Both the position numbers and the translations under genes were made by a program. The notes below the pieces were generated by a model, which saw only the letters and a program-made list of their open reading frames with translations, had not been told where the DNA came from and searched no databases. 64,000 bases of DNA from Sneathia sanguinegens (GTDB lineage Bacteria; Fusobacteriota; Fusobacteriia; Fusobacteriales; Leptotrichiaceae): NCBI RefSeq assembly GCF_042033325.1, contig NZ_CP160095.1; one strand, 5' to 3'. Positions within the stretch are counted from its first letter, which is position 1, and each line of letters begins with the position of its first letter. Shown here in pieces: positions 48,406-57,623 of the stretch.

Positions 48406-49093
48406 CAATTTAACAAAAAAATTTAAAAATAAAGTTATACTTAATAATTTAAATCTTTTTTTAGAAAATGGTAAAATCTTAGGTCTTTTAGGTCCTAATG
48501 GTTCAGGTAAAACAACTCTACTTAAAATTTTATCTAACACTTCGAAAGCCGATAGTGGTTCTATTATAATAAACAATGAAAAATTATCATATAAGACTAA
48601 TGAGTTTGTAGCTTTTTTACCAGATGTTCCTTTTGCTGATACTTCAAACACAATAGAACAAAGTATCCTTGAGTTCAAATATTTTTATAAGGATTTTGAT
48701 GAAAATAAAGCAAATAATTTACTAAAAAAACTTAATTTAAATAAAAAAGCAAAAATAAAAACTTTATCTAAAGGAATGCTAGAAAAATTACATTTAATAT
48801 TAATTTTATCTAGAAAAGCAAAATTATATATTTTAGATGAACCTATAGCTGGAGTCGATATAGTAACAAGAAATGAAATTATGAATTTATTAACTGAAAA
48901 TTTAGAAAGTGATGCTTGTGTAATAGTAACAACACATTTAATTCATGATATTGAACAAATTTTTGATAAAGTTTGTTTCCTAAAAAATGGTCAAATAGAT
49001 AAAATATATGATGTAGAAGAAGTTAGATCTACTAAAAATAAATCCATAGAAGAACTTTATATTGAATATTTTGGAGATGATAATAATGATTAA
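48392..49093 (+). CDS. ABC transporter ATP-binding protein
   Basis: 233 residues. Walker A is GPNGSGKT (34-41), the signature is TLSKGM (a variant of LSGGQ, usual in this YtrB/EcsA-like group), Walker B LYILDEP, and the H-loop VTTHLIHD. It powers the membrane protein encoded just after it. It overlaps gntR upstream and the permease downstream (stop and start interleaved near 49086-49093). Confidence 0.93.
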   Translation: MISINNLTKKFKNKVILNNLNLFLENGKILGLLGPNGSGKTTLLKILSNTSKADSGSIIINNEKLSYKTNEFVAFLPDVPFADTSNTIEQSILEFKYFYKDFDENKANNLLKKLNLNKKAKIKTLSKGMLEKLHLILILSRKAKLYILDEPIAGVDIVTRNEIMNLLTENLESDACVIVTTHLIHDIEQIFDKVCFLKNGQIDKIYDVEEVRSTKNKSIEELYIEYFGDDNND

Positions 49094-49760
49094 ATACTTT
49101 ATTTATATATTTAAAAAAGATTTTTTAACTCTTTTGGGAACAGCAATTTTATTATTGATTGGAAATTTTTCATTACAATATACACCTGCTATTAATTCAG
49201 GTTTATTTAAATTTATTGTATTTATTCTTTATTCAATATACATATTCTTTTTAATTTATCGTTGCATAGAATATGTTACAGCAGATTTATTCAATAATAG
49301 AAAATATTTCACCTATACTTTACCTTTATCAAAGTATAGTATTCAATTTGGTAAATTACTTTATGCCTTAGTTTATTCTATTATTATGGTTTCAACATTG
49401 ATATTTATAATATGTATTTCAAAAAATAATATGGAAATTTTCAATATTAAAACGACTAATATTATTTTATTCATATTTACAACTAGCTTTACCTGCTTAT
49501 TTATTTATTCAATAGCAAATATTTCATTTGTACTTGGAAAAATATTTACTAATAGCAAAATGGTCTGTGGCTTTTTAGCTGTTATACTAATAATATTTGC
49601 AATTGTTTTTGATACTAATAGTGTAACCAAATTATTTACTTTTTTTAATCTTGAAAATGAAACAATAGCAATTTTAGTAATTTCAGCTATTCATTTAGCT
49701 TATTCTATAATTTTGACTTTTATATCTTCTTATTTGTTAGATAAAAAGCTCGAAGTTTAG
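49086..49760 (+). CDS. ABC transporter membrane protein (ABC-2 like)
   Basis: 224 residues with about six membrane helices. I take the ATG at 49086 (MIKYFIYIFKKDF) because it follows GGAG by ten bases and overlaps the ATPase end; eight more codons are possible upstream. The arrangement GntR-ATPase-permease is that of small exporter or antibiotic-response systems. The substrate cannot be read. Confidence 0.85.
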   Translation: MIKYFIYIFKKDFLTLLGTAILLLIGNFSLQYTPAINSGLFKFIVFILYSIYIFFLIYRCIEYVTADLFNNRKYFTYTLPLSKYSIQFGKLLYALVYSIIMVSTLIFIICISKNNMEIFNIKTTNIILFIFTTSFTCLFIYSIANISFVLGKIFTNSKMVCGFLAVILIIFAIVFDTNSVTKLFTFFNLENETIAILVISAIHLAYSIILTFISSYLLDKKLEV

Positions 49761-49788
49761 TTGATTTTTAAAAAAAGTATTGTATAAT
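49761..49788 (+). promoter_or_regulatory. promoter of the PTS IIA gene
   Basis: TTGATT (49761-49766) and TATAAT (49783-49788) are 16 bp apart. Confidence 0.65.
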
Positions 49789-49822
49789 TATAATGTCAAA
49801 AATAAAACTTAGGAGTGATATT

Positions 49823-50260
49823 ATGCTTAAGAATGTACTATTACCAGAAACTATTTTGCTAGATGTTGATGCAAAAGATAAAATTGATTTATTTAATAAA
49901 ATAACAGCTTTAGCTAAAGAATTAGATATTATTTCTGATGAAAATAAAGTTATAGAAGAATTTTATGCAAAAGAACAAAGTTCAGAAACTTATTTAGGTA
50001 CAGATTGTGCCATACCACATGCAAGAAGTAATAAGGTGTTAAAAAATACAATTTTCTTTGTTCGTGTAAAAAAAGCTATAAGATGGTCTGATGAAGATAA
50101 TGCTAAATTTATATTTGCAATTTTAGCAAAAGAAGCTGATGTTGATTTACATATTGACATGCTAATGGCTGTATCTAAAAAAGTGTTAGATAACGATTTC
50201 TTAAACTTAATAAAAGTTTCAAATGATAAAGATGAAATTTTAAATGCATTTAATAAATAG
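49823..50260 (+). CDS. PTS IIA protein, fructose/mannitol (PtsN-like) type
   Basis: 145 residues from MLKNVLLPETI, chosen because TTAGGAG precedes that ATG and the longer frame starts at the promoter. It is a single EIIA domain; the phosphorylated histidine is H66 in TDCAIPHARS. It stands alone with no IIB or IIC gene nearby, so it is either a shared IIA for a distant permease or a regulatory PtsN-like protein. Confidence 0.88.
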   Translation: MLKNVLLPETILLDVDAKDKIDLFNKITALAKELDIISDENKVIEEFYAKEQSSETYLGTDCAIPHARSNKVLKNTIFFVRVKKAIRWSDEDNAKFIFAILAKEADVDLHIDMLMAVSKKVLDNDFLNLIKVSNDKDEILNAFNK

Positions 50261-50261
50261 T

Positions 50262-50296
50262 AAAAAAGGGTTTGCTCTGTTGTAGCAAACCCATTA
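50262..50296. terminator. bidirectional terminator between PTS IIA and binding-protein genes
   Basis: A perfect stem GGGTTTGCT / AGCAAACCC (50268-50276 with 50284-50292). There are six Ts after it on the minus strand and T-rich sequence on the plus strand. Confidence 0.85.
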
Positions 50297-50298
50297 TT

Positions 50299-51669
50299 TT
50301 ATTTATTCATTTTTAATTTTGCAAAATTTATAAATGAAATAGTATATGGCACAAAACCACTAATATTTTTATCAAAAGCTATAATATTTTCAGGATCAGC
50401 TATAAATACACTTCCACAATCTGCAAGTAATATTCCCCATGCTTTATTATATAATTCATTTCTCTTATTTCCATCCAATGTTACTTTTGCTTCTTTTATT
50501 AATTCATCATATTCTGAATTATTAAAGTTTGTAAAATTCTTTTTATAACTTGTCGTATATCTTCTATAAACAGCATCCTTATCTAATTTACCAGTGAAAC
50601 CAATTAAGGTTAATTCATAATTTCTATTTGCATATACATCTTGTAACCAACTTGCCCATTCAATTTGAACTATATTTACTTTTGCTCCAACTTTTGCTAA
50701 TTGTTGCTTTATAACTTGTGCTGTATCTGTATACATTTTGCTATTAGTTGGCACCTTTAATTCAAATACCATATTTTTTAATATACTTGTGTCACCATTT
50801 CTATCTTTATCTAATAATCTACCATTTCCACTAAGTACATTATCTACTATCTCTTTTCTATTTACTGCAACACTTAATGCCTCTCTTACATTTTTATCAT
50901 ATTTCTTATTATTTATTCCTAGAATAAATAGCATATTTCTAGGTGTTTTAACAACATTTTTGTCCTTTATTTCTTTAAGTTTCTTAGAATCAAGATTATA
51001 TACAAAATTCAATTCTCCACTTAAGAATTTTAAGAATATTGTATCTGTATTTGGCATTATATTAATTTTAACTTTTTTTATGCTTGGTTTTTCTCCCCAA
51101 TACTTATCAAATGCCTTTAAAACTATCTTTTGTTCCCTCTTATATTCATCAACATAATATGGTCCAGTTCCAATAGCTTTATTTTCAATATTAGAATAAC
51201 TTTGCTCGTCAACTATAGGAGTTATTAAATAATAAATTAAAGAAGCATCTTTTTTTTCTAATTCAATTATTACTTTATTTCCTTCTTCTTTAACTGTTTT
51301 AATATTTTTAAAAGCTGGCTGTAATGCCAATTCCCTCATTTTATTTATTGAAAATACAACATCACTTGGTGTTAATTTTGTATCATTGTGAAAATATACA
51401 TTATCTCTAATTTCAAATGTATAAACTAAACCATCATCTGAAATAGTATATTTTTTAGCAATAGCTGGTTCTACTTCTCCATTTGGTGTTTGTTTCACTA
51501 ATCCTTCATAAACATTAAACATAATTTCTTCTGTTGAACTACCCACAAATTTATATGGATTTAAACTGTCAATATCTACTGGCATAGCCGTATTGATATA
51601 TTTACCATTTCCAAAATTAGAGCAGGCAATTAATAGTGGGAGAAATAAGATAAAAAATAGTTTTTTCAT
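50299..51669 (-). CDS. peptide/nickel-type ABC substrate-binding lipoprotein (SBP family 5)
   Basis: 456 residues from MKKLFFILFLPLLIACSN, where LIAC is the lipobox (Cys17). The ATG at 51667-51669 has GGAAGG upstream; the longer frame adds 26 codons with no signal. Family 5 features are present: DIDSLNPYKFVGSSTEEIMFNV, DGLVYTFEIRDNVYFHND and TGPYYVDEY. It should bind oligopeptides at the cell surface or in the periplasm for an Opp/Dpp importer. No permease or ATPase genes lie beside it, so it is an orphan receptor. Confidence 0.9.
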   Translation of the reverse strand: MKKLFFILFLPLLIACSNFGNGKYINTAMPVDIDSLNPYKFVGSSTEEIMFNVYEGLVKQTPNGEVEPAIAKKYTISDDGLVYTFEIRDNVYFHNDTKLTPSDVVFSINKMRELALQPAFKNIKTVKEEGNKVIIELEKKDASLIYYLITPIVDEQSYSNIENKAIGTGPYYVDEYKREQKIVLKAFDKYWGEKPSIKKVKINIMPNTDTIFLKFLSGELNFVYNLDSKKLKEIKDKNVVKTPRNMLFILGINNKKYDKNVREALSVAVNRKEIVDNVLSGNGRLLDKDRNGDTSILKNMVFELKVPTNSKMYTDTAQVIKQQLAKVGAKVNIVQIEWASWLQDVYANRNYELTLIGFTGKLDKDAVYRRYTTSYKKNFTNFNNSEYDELIKEAKVTLDGNKRNELYNKAWGILLADCGSVFIADPENIIAFDKNISGFVPYTISFINFAKLKMNK

Positions 51670-51810
51670 TCTTTCAATCCTTCCTTTGTTTTTTTTTATT
51701 ATATCATATAAAAAAAAGTAAAATAAATATATTTTTAAATTTTGCATAATTTACTTTACTTTTTTTCTCTTTTCATTTTTCATTTATCACATTGTAAAAC
51801 AAAATATTTT

Positions 51811-52347
51811 CTATTTTCTTCTCAATATTCTCTCTATTATTTCAACTTCATTCTTATTTCTTAATTTCAATACTTTTGTTGTTTTATTAAAAAATGTTAA
51901 TTTTATCTCTTTATCTTTCTTTTGTATACTTTGTATTTTAGATATTTCAATAATTTTATGGTAATATAAAACATAAAAAAGATCGTATAACACATAACTT
52001 TTTTGTTCGCAAACATAACCATAAACTAAAAATAAAGAAGAAATTGTTACAGCTAACGGATTCATTTTAAAATATATCCAAGATATGATATAAAGCACAA
52101 TATAAAGTATACTCAATATCATACCCAATTTAGCATAAAATATGCTAAAAATTATATAATTCATTTCTTTATTTATTTTATATATCTCTTTTAAAGATAA
52201 AAGAGTTATCAAAGGTTGAGATACAAGAATTATTGCTAATAATATTGCTGTCAATTTATCTTTAGGATAAATAAAATAAATTACATTTATTGATATTGCT
52301 AATCTAAATATTAAAATTAATATTTCTTGAATTAATCTTTTTTTCAT
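51811..52347 (-). CDS. membrane protein of unknown function
   Basis: 178 residues. Hydrophobic segments lie at about 8-26, 32-50, 64-90 and 94-112. A soluble C-terminal part (YYHKIIEISKIQSIQKKDKE to the end, about 128-178) resembles a small bacterial PH-like or YcxB-like strand-rich tail. I do not recognise a named family. It is just downstream of the secY terminator and probably a separate unit. Confidence 0.6.
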   Translation of the reverse strand: MKKRLIQEILILIFRLAISINVIYFIYPKDKLTAILLAIILVSQPLITLLSLKEIYKINKEMNYIIFSIFYAKLGMILSILYIVLYIISWIYFKMNPLAVTISSLFLVYGYVCEQKSYVLYDLFYVLYYHKIIEISKIQSIQKKDKEIKLTFFNKTTKVLKLRNKNEVEIIERILRRK

Positions 52348-52362
52348 TTTTACCTTTCTAAT

Positions 52363-52390
52363 AAAAAACTCACACTTTAAAAATGTGAGC
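52363..52390 (-). terminator. terminator after secY
   Basis: A stem CTCACA / TGTGAG with T-run TTTTTTAT on the minus strand. It ends the S10-spc transcript directly after secY. Confidence 0.8.
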
Positions 52391-52395
52391 TTTTC

Positions 52396-53712
52396 TTATC
52401 TATCACTTTTTGGTCTATGTCTTTGTACAAAACCACGATATTTTTTAACTGCTAGATGAGAATTTATTTGTTGAATTAACTCAACTGCTACTCCAACTAG
52501 AATTATTAAACTTGTTCCACCTATCATAACTGGCATATGAACTACATAACCAAACCAAATATTAGGTAATATTCCTAATATAGCTAAAAATACCGCTGTT
52601 CCATATGTTATAGTTGTAACCACTTCTTCAAGATAATCAGCTGTTTCACTACCTGCTCTTTTCAATGGTAAAGTACCACCACTTTGTTTTAAGCTTTCAG
52701 CTATCTTATCTGGATCAAATACTATTGCTGTATAGAAGAAAGAGAACAATATGATTAAAAATACTGTAATTAGTAAATATAACCAACCTGTTTGTCCAAG
52801 CAGTTTTTCCCAATATTTATGCTTAGTAGGATCTTTAATTGATGCAACTATTAAACCTGGTATAGCCATCAACATTGAAGCAAAGATTATAGGCATAACA
52901 CCTGCAGTATTAATTTTAACTGGTAAAAATGTTTTTTTACCAACTACACTTGGTCCTTGTCCAAAACCTCTACTTGATTTCCCAACATATTGTATTGGTA
53001 TTCTTCTTTCACCTAATTGAATTATTACCATAACTACTATTATTACTATAAATAAGATTATTGAAGATGTTAATAGTACTCTTCCAAAATTTGTTTTAGA
53101 TAAGGTCTTCCACATATTAAAACTAACTTGAGGTAAATTTGCAACAATGTTCAAAAAGATCAACATTGATGTTCCATTTCCTATTCCCTTTATTGATATC
53201 TTTTCAGATAACCACATAAGGAAGGCTGCTCCACCTGTCATAAGTGCAACAGTTGAAATTACAAATAATATCCCTGGTTCTATTACTATTCTTTGTGCTT
53301 GTAGTATAAATGATATACCTATTGATTGAACAAGGGCTATACCTATAGCCATATATCTTGTCCATTGAGTAATAGTGTCTCTTTGCTTTCCACCTTCTCT
53401 TTGCATTTCTTCTATTTTAGGATACAAAACTCCTAACAATTGAAATACTATGGAAGCGTTAATATATGGAGTAATACCTAAAGAGAAAATTGAGGCTCTT
53501 TGTATAGCTCCCCCTGAGAATAAATCCAAAAATTGTGCTAATGGATTATTAGTTATCTTCCCAAAGGCAGCCATATTGATGCCTGGAACAGCTATATGAA
53601 CACCTATTCTTGCAATCAAAAACATCAATAGGGTATATGTAACTCTTCTTCTTAGTTCTCTAACCTTAATAATAGAATTTAATCTAGTCATTATTGCTTC
53701 AGATAATGTCAT
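52396..53712 (-). CDS. secY: preprotein translocase channel SecY
   Basis: 438 residues with ten membrane helices, forming the Sec channel with SecE. Diagnostic segments are the plug region LGITPYINASIVFQLLGVLYP, the cytoplasmic loops with GERRIPIQYVGKSSRGFGQG, and the ending LAVKKYRGFVQRHR. AAGGAGTG precedes the ATG. It closes the ribosomal cluster; adk, map, infA and rpsM, which often follow, are absent here. Confidence 0.96.
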   Translation of the reverse strand: MTLSEAIMTRLNSIIKVRELRRRVTYTLLMFLIARIGVHIAVPGINMAAFGKITNNPLAQFLDLFSGGAIQRASIFSLGITPYINASIVFQLLGVLYPKIEEMQREGGKQRDTITQWTRYMAIGIALVQSIGISFILQAQRIVIEPGILFVISTVALMTGGAAFLMWLSEKISIKGIGNGTSMLIFLNIVANLPQVSFNMWKTLSKTNFGRVLLTSSIILFIVIIVVMVIIQLGERRIPIQYVGKSSRGFGQGPSVVGKKTFLPVKINTAGVMPIIFASMLMAIPGLIVASIKDPTKHKYWEKLLGQTGWLYLLITVFLIILFSFFYTAIVFDPDKIAESLKQSGGTLPLKRAGSETADYLEEVVTTITYGTAVFLAILGILPNIWFGYVVHMPVMIGGTSLIILVGVAVELIQQINSHLAVKKYRGFVQRHRPKSDR

Positions 53713-53739
53713 GATATCACTCCTTAACTATGAATTAGC

Positions 53740-54273
53740 TTATTTATTATTCTTAGCAATCTTTGAATAAGATTTAACTTCTAATAATTCTACTGTTCCT
53801 CCAGCTTTTTCAACTAATTCTTTAGCTGATTTAGATATCTTTTCAACAACAAATTTTAACTTTTTATTTATTTCATAGACACCTATAACTTTTAAAATAC
53901 TTGTATATTGTCTATCTCTTAATCCATCTTCAGTATATCTAACTCTAAAGCTAGGATTTTTAACAACACCTTTAGCTATTAATGTTTCTAAAGATACTGT
54001 TTCTCCATCTTCATACTTATCAATGAAATCTTTAAGATTTACAACAACTAAATCCTTTTTAAATGCTGCATTTGAGAATCCTCTTTTAGGTATTCTTCTG
54101 ATTAAAGGCATTTGACCACCTTCAAAGCTTGCTGAAACATATGTTCCAGATCTTTGTTTTTGACCATTATGTCCCTTACCAGCTGTTTTACCCCAACCAG
54201 TACCATGTCCTCTTCCGATTCTCTTTCTTTCTTTTTTTGATCCTTCAGCAGGTTTTAATTCGTTAATATTCAT
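53740..54273 (-). CDS. rplO: ribosomal protein uL15
   Basis: 177 residues. The N-terminal GRGHGTGWGKTAGKGHNGQK block is the L15 signature, and FSKSAKE-like ISKSAKELVEKAGG the C-terminal one. It is about 30 residues longer than the common 144-147. The extra part is a central insert (about 112-137, SFRVRYTEDGLRDRQYTSIL). The ribosome-binding site lies inside the end of rpmD. Confidence 0.95.
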   Translation of the reverse strand: MNINELKPAEGSKKERKRIGRGHGTGWGKTAGKGHNGQKQRSGTYVSASFEGGQMPLIRRIPKRGFSNAAFKKDLVVVNLKDFIDKYEDGETVSLETLIAKGVVKNPSFRVRYTEDGLRDRQYTSILKVIGVYEINKKLKFVVEKISKSAKELVEKAGGTVELLEVKSYSKIAKNNK

Positions 54274-54279
54274 TTGATA

Positions 54280-54459
54280 TTAAACCTCCTCTACTTTAAG
54301 TAAATAAGAAATTAATTTAATCTTACCTTTAATATCGTCTGTTAAATTGTGTTCAACACTTTGGTTTATTTTTGATAAACCAAGTGCTTTTACAGTTTTA
54401 ATATGATTAGGTTTTCTTCTATTAATTCCTTTTACAAGTGTTATTCTTACCTTAGTCAT
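54280..54459 (-). CDS. rpmD: ribosomal protein uL30
   Basis: 59 residues, the usual size, read directly between rpsE and rplO: MTKVRITLVKGINRRKPNHI, then KTVKALGLSKINQSVEHNL, ending LLKVEEV. The GINRRKP and TVKALGL segments are typical of L30. The ATG has GGGGAAG upstream. Confidence 0.95.
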   Translation of the reverse strand: MTKVRITLVKGINRRKPNHIKTVKALGLSKINQSVEHNLTDDIKGKIKLISYLLKVEEV

Positions 54460-54475
54460 TAATCTTCCCCCTAAC

Positions 54476-54973
54476 CTATCTAATAATTTCTTCTATTGTT
54501 TTTCCTCTTAATCTTGCAATTTCATCCAATGATCTTAATTTCTTTAAACCATCTAATGTAGCTCTTGCAATATTATCTTTGTTTCTTGCTCCTCTTATCT
54601 TAGTTAGTACATCTGTAATACCTACTAATTCAAGAAGTTCTCTTGTTGCAGACCCTGCAATAACTCCAGTCCCTTGTGTAGCTGGTTTTAATAAGACTGT
54701 TGTTGCATTGAATTTTCCAATTTGTTCATGTGGTATAGTACCACCTTTCAATGAAACTTTTATCATATTTTTCTTTGCAGATGCAAGAGCTTTTTTAATA
54801 GCATCAGGTACACCATTAGCTTTTCCTAAACCTATACCAACTTTCCCTTGACCATCTCCAACTGCTGCTAAAACTGAGAATGAAATTCTTCTTCCTCCTT
54901 TAACAGTTTTTGAAACTCTGCTTATTCTTAAAAGACTTTCCTTGTATTCATTAGTCTTAACTTCTTTTGCCAA
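54476..54973 (-). CDS. rpsE: ribosomal protein uS5
   Basis: 165 residues. The RNA-binding segments RISRVSKTVKGGRRISF and GKVGIGLGKANGVPDAI are the S5 signature. The start is a TTG (caa at 54971-54973 on the plus strand) preceded by AAGGAGG. It belongs to the spc half of the cluster and helps decoding accuracy in the 30S subunit. Confidence 0.96.
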   Translation of the reverse strand: MAKEVKTNEYKESLLRISRVSKTVKGGRRISFSVLAAVGDGQGKVGIGLGKANGVPDAIKKALASAKKNMIKVSLKGGTIPHEQIGKFNATTVLLKPATQGTGVIAGSATRELLELVGITDVLTKIRGARNKDNIARATLDGLKKLRSLDEIARLRGKTIEEIIR

Positions 54974-54992
54974 AATAAATCCTCCTTATCCT

Positions 54993-55355
54993 TTAGAATT
55001 CTAGTCCTGCTTCTCTTGCGGCATCTGCTAATGCTTTAATTCTACCTGTATATACATAACCACTTCTATCGAATACTACAGCTTTAATTCCTTTTTCTAT
55101 TGCTTTTTTAGCAATTCTTTCACCAATAATTTTTGCAGCTTCAACATTTGAACCATTTTCAATTTTTCCATCTTTTTCAACTGTTGACGCAGATACTAAA
55201 GTAACTCCTTTAACATCGTCAATTATTTGAGCAAAAATATTATTTAAACTTCTGTATACTGAAAGTCTAGGTCTTGATTCTGTTCCACTAACTTTATTTC
55301 TTATGCTTTGGTGTTTTTTTGCTCTTAAGCTTTTTCTATCTACTTTTTTATACAT
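54993..55355 (-). CDS. rplR: ribosomal protein uL18
   Basis: 120 residues. RPRLSVYRSLNNIFAQIIDD and VVFDRSGYVYTGRIKALAD are characteristic of L18, which binds 5S rRNA. GGAGGT precedes the ATG. It is 14 bp after rplF and 19 bp before rpsE. Confidence 0.96.
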   Translation of the reverse strand: MYKKVDRKSLRAKKHQSIRNKVSGTESRPRLSVYRSLNNIFAQIIDDVKGVTLVSASTVEKDGKIENGSNVEAAKIIGERIAKKAIEKGIKAVVFDRSGYVYTGRIKALADAAREAGLEF

Positions 55356-55369
55356 AGTAAAGTTACCTC

Positions 55370-55903
55370 CTATCCTTTCTTACCTTCTTTTCTCTTGATT
55401 ATTTCATCAACATACTTAACACCTTTTCCTTTATAAGGTTCTGGTGGTCTCTTTGCTCTAATATTTGCTGCTATTTGACCTACTAATTGTCTGTCAATAC
55501 CTTCAACAGTTATCTTAGTATTTCCTTCAACAACAAAATGTATTCCTTCAATTGGAGCTATTTCAACTGGATGTGAATATCCTAATGCTAATACTAAACC
55601 TTTACCATTAGCTTGTACTCTATATCCAACCCCAACTAATTCCAATTTCTTTTGGAAACCATCATGTACTCCAACAACCATATTATGTAAGTTTGCTCTT
55701 GTAGTTCCATGTAAGGCTCTAGTTTTTGGTTCATCATTTGGTCTTTCAAATGTAATTTCATTTTCTAATAAATTAATTTTTATTAAATCAGAAAATTCTC
55801 TTTTTAATGTTCCTTTTGGTCCCTTAACAGTATATACATTACCTTCTTTAGTAACTTCTACACCCTTTGGTAATATAATAGGTTTATTTCCTATTCTTGA
55901 CAT
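55370..55903 (-). CDS. rplF: ribosomal protein uL6
   Basis: 177 residues. Two repeated L6 domains are visible; MSRIGNKPIILPKGV at the start and RPPEPYKGKGVKYVDEIIK at the end are diagnostic. It lies near the factor-binding site of the 50S subunit. Confidence 0.96.
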   Translation of the reverse strand: MSRIGNKPIILPKGVEVTKEGNVYTVKGPKGTLKREFSDLIKINLLENEITFERPNDEPKTRALHGTTRANLHNMVVGVHDGFQKKLELVGVGYRVQANGKGLVLALGYSHPVEIAPIEGIHFVVEGNTKITVEGIDRQLVGQIAANIRAKRPPEPYKGKGVKYVDEIIKRKEGKKG

Positions 55904-55941
55904 TTTTCCTCCTTAGCGTTAATTTCCGCAGTGTTTACTTA

Positions 55942-56337
55942 CTACCATATGTAGCAAAGAATTTCTCCTCCAACACTGTGCTTTCTGCATTCTTTATCAG
56001 TTAATACACCTTTTGGTGTAGATACTATAGCTATACCTAATCCACCTAAAACTTTTGGTAAATTTTCAACTGAACTATATACTCTTCTTCCAGGTTTAGA
56101 TATTCTTCTTAAACCTTTAACAACTTCTTCTCCATCAACGAATTTTAAAGTAACAACTATATCTTTAATTGCTCCTTCTTCTTTGATTTCGTAATCTACT
56201 ATATATCCTTCATTTTTTAATATATTTGCAATGCTTTCTTTTATTCTTGAGAATGGTATTGAAACTGATGCGTGTTTAGCCGCATTTGCATTTCTAATTC
56301 TTGTAAGCATATCTGCAATAGGATCTGTTAAATTCAT
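55942..56337 (-). CDS. rpsH: ribosomal protein uS8
   Basis: 131 residues. The start DPIADMLTRIRNANAAKH and the end STPKGVLTDKECRKHSVGGE are S8 signatures. In other bacteria S8 represses the spc operon by binding mRNA; no such site was checked here. Confidence 0.96.
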   Translation of the reverse strand: MNLTDPIADMLTRIRNANAAKHASVSIPFSRIKESIANILKNEGYIVDYEIKEEGAIKDIVVTLKFVDGEEVVKGLRRISKPGRRVYSSVENLPKVLGGLGIAIVSTPKGVLTDKECRKHSVGGEILCYIW

Positions 56338-56356
56338 CTTATCCTCCTCTCAAATA

Positions 56357-56644
56357 TTACCAGCTTGATTTTGTTATTCCTGGTATTGAAGCTTCTCCAG
56401 CAAGTTTTCTAAACATAACTCTTGAAATACCAAATTCTCTCATATATCCTCTTGGTCTTCCATTTATTTTACATCTATTTCTTAATCTTGTTGGTGATGC
56501 ATTTCTAGGTAATTTTTGTAACTCAAGTATAGCTTCTCTGTCACCTTTTTTAATTCTTTCTTTTAATTCTGCTCTCTTTTTAGCATATTTATCAACAGTT
56601 TTTGCTCTTCTTAAGTTCTTTTGTACCATTGCTACTTTAGCCAT
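56357..56644 (-). CDS. rpsN: ribosomal protein uS14, zinc-free long form
   Basis: 95 residues from the ATG at 56642-56644 (AGGAGG seven bases upstream; a TTG two codons earlier is less likely). RNRCKINGRPRGYMREFGIS is the S14 core. It has the longer form without the four-Cys zinc site found in the short paralogue. Confidence 0.94.
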   Translation of the reverse strand: MAKVAMVQKNLRRAKTVDKYAKKRAELKERIKKGDREAILELQKLPRNASPTRLRNRCKINGRPRGYMREFGISRVMFRKLAGEASIPGITKSSW

Positions 56645-56655
56645 AAACAAACCTC

Positions 56656-57210
56656 CTACTTAACGAATGGCATACCAAATGCTTTTAGTAATGCTCTTCC
56701 TTCTTCATCATTTTTAGCTGATGTTACTATAGTAATTCCTAAACCTAAAACCTTATCTACCTTATCAATTTCAATTTCAGGGAAAACAATTTGTTCTTTA
56801 ATACCTAAAGTATAATTTCCTCTACCATCGAATGCTTTTGAAGATACACCTTCAAAGTCTCTAACTCTTGGTAATGCGATACTGATTAGTCTATCTAAAA
56901 ATTCATACATTCTTTCTTTTCTTAAAGTAACACTAACTCCTATTTTTTGACCTTGTCTTAATTTAAATCCTGCTTCAGATTTTTTAGCACTTCTTGGTAA
57001 AGGTTGTTGACCTGTTATTTGAGCTAATTCTTTTAATGCTAAATCTATAAGTTTACTATTATTAACAGCTTCTCCTATTCCCATATTTACTACTATTTTT
57101 TCTAATCTTGGAACTTGCATAATATTTTTTATTTCTAATTCCTTGACTAAATTATTTATTATTTCTTCATTATATTTCTTTTGTAATCTTGGAACATATT
57201 TGTCTGCCAT
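56656..57210 (-). CDS. rplE: ribosomal protein uL5
   Basis: 184 residues. LEKIVVNMGIGEAVNNSKL and ALPRVRDFEGVSSKAFDGRG are L5 signatures. It binds 5S rRNA and contacts the P-site tRNA. Its stop is 11 bp before the rpsN start. Confidence 0.96.
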   Translation of the reverse strand: MADKYVPRLQKKYNEEIINNLVKELEIKNIMQVPRLEKIVVNMGIGEAVNNSKLIDLALKELAQITGQQPLPRSAKKSEAGFKLRQGQKIGVSVTLRKERMYEFLDRLISIALPRVRDFEGVSSKAFDGRGNYTLGIKEQIVFPEIEIDKVDKVLGLGITIVTSAKNDEEGRALLKAFGMPFVK

Positions 57211-57223
57211 TGGTTCCTCCTTT

Positions 57224-57607
57224 CTATATTTCTTTTCCTGATACTACAGAAATTCTTACTTTCTTTCCATCTACTATTTTATGTCTTATTCTTGTTCCTT
57301 TTTTAGCTTCATCATCCCACAACATAACCTTAGAAGAGAAAATTGGCATTTCCATTTCTACTATTTTACCTTGTGCATTTTGTTGATTAGGTTTAATATG
57401 TTTTTTCTTAATATTAACTCCTTCAACAATTATTTTACCTGTTTTAGGGAAAACTTTTAGTACTTTACCTACTTTTCCTTTATCTCCCATTTGACCAGAT
57501 TTTTCACTTCTTAGTTCTTTATTTGATCTTCCACTAATTACAACAACAGTATCACCTGTTTTAACATGTAATTTATTAGGAACTGACTTTATTTTACTTT
57601 TGATCAC
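57224..57607 (-). CDS. rplX: ribosomal protein uL24
   Basis: 127 residues, slightly long for L24. The KOW motif lies in HVKTGDTVVVISGRSNKE, followed by GKVLKVFPKTGKIIVEGVNI. It is an early assembly protein of the 50S subunit. Confidence 0.95.
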   Translation of the reverse strand: MIKSKIKSVPNKLHVKTGDTVVVISGRSNKELRSEKSGQMGDKGKVGKVLKVFPKTGKIIVEGVNIKKKHIKPNQQNAQGKIVEMEMPIFSSKVMLWDDEAKKGTRIRHKIVDGKKVRISVVSGKEI

Positions 57608-57623
57608 GTCCTAATCCTCCTTT

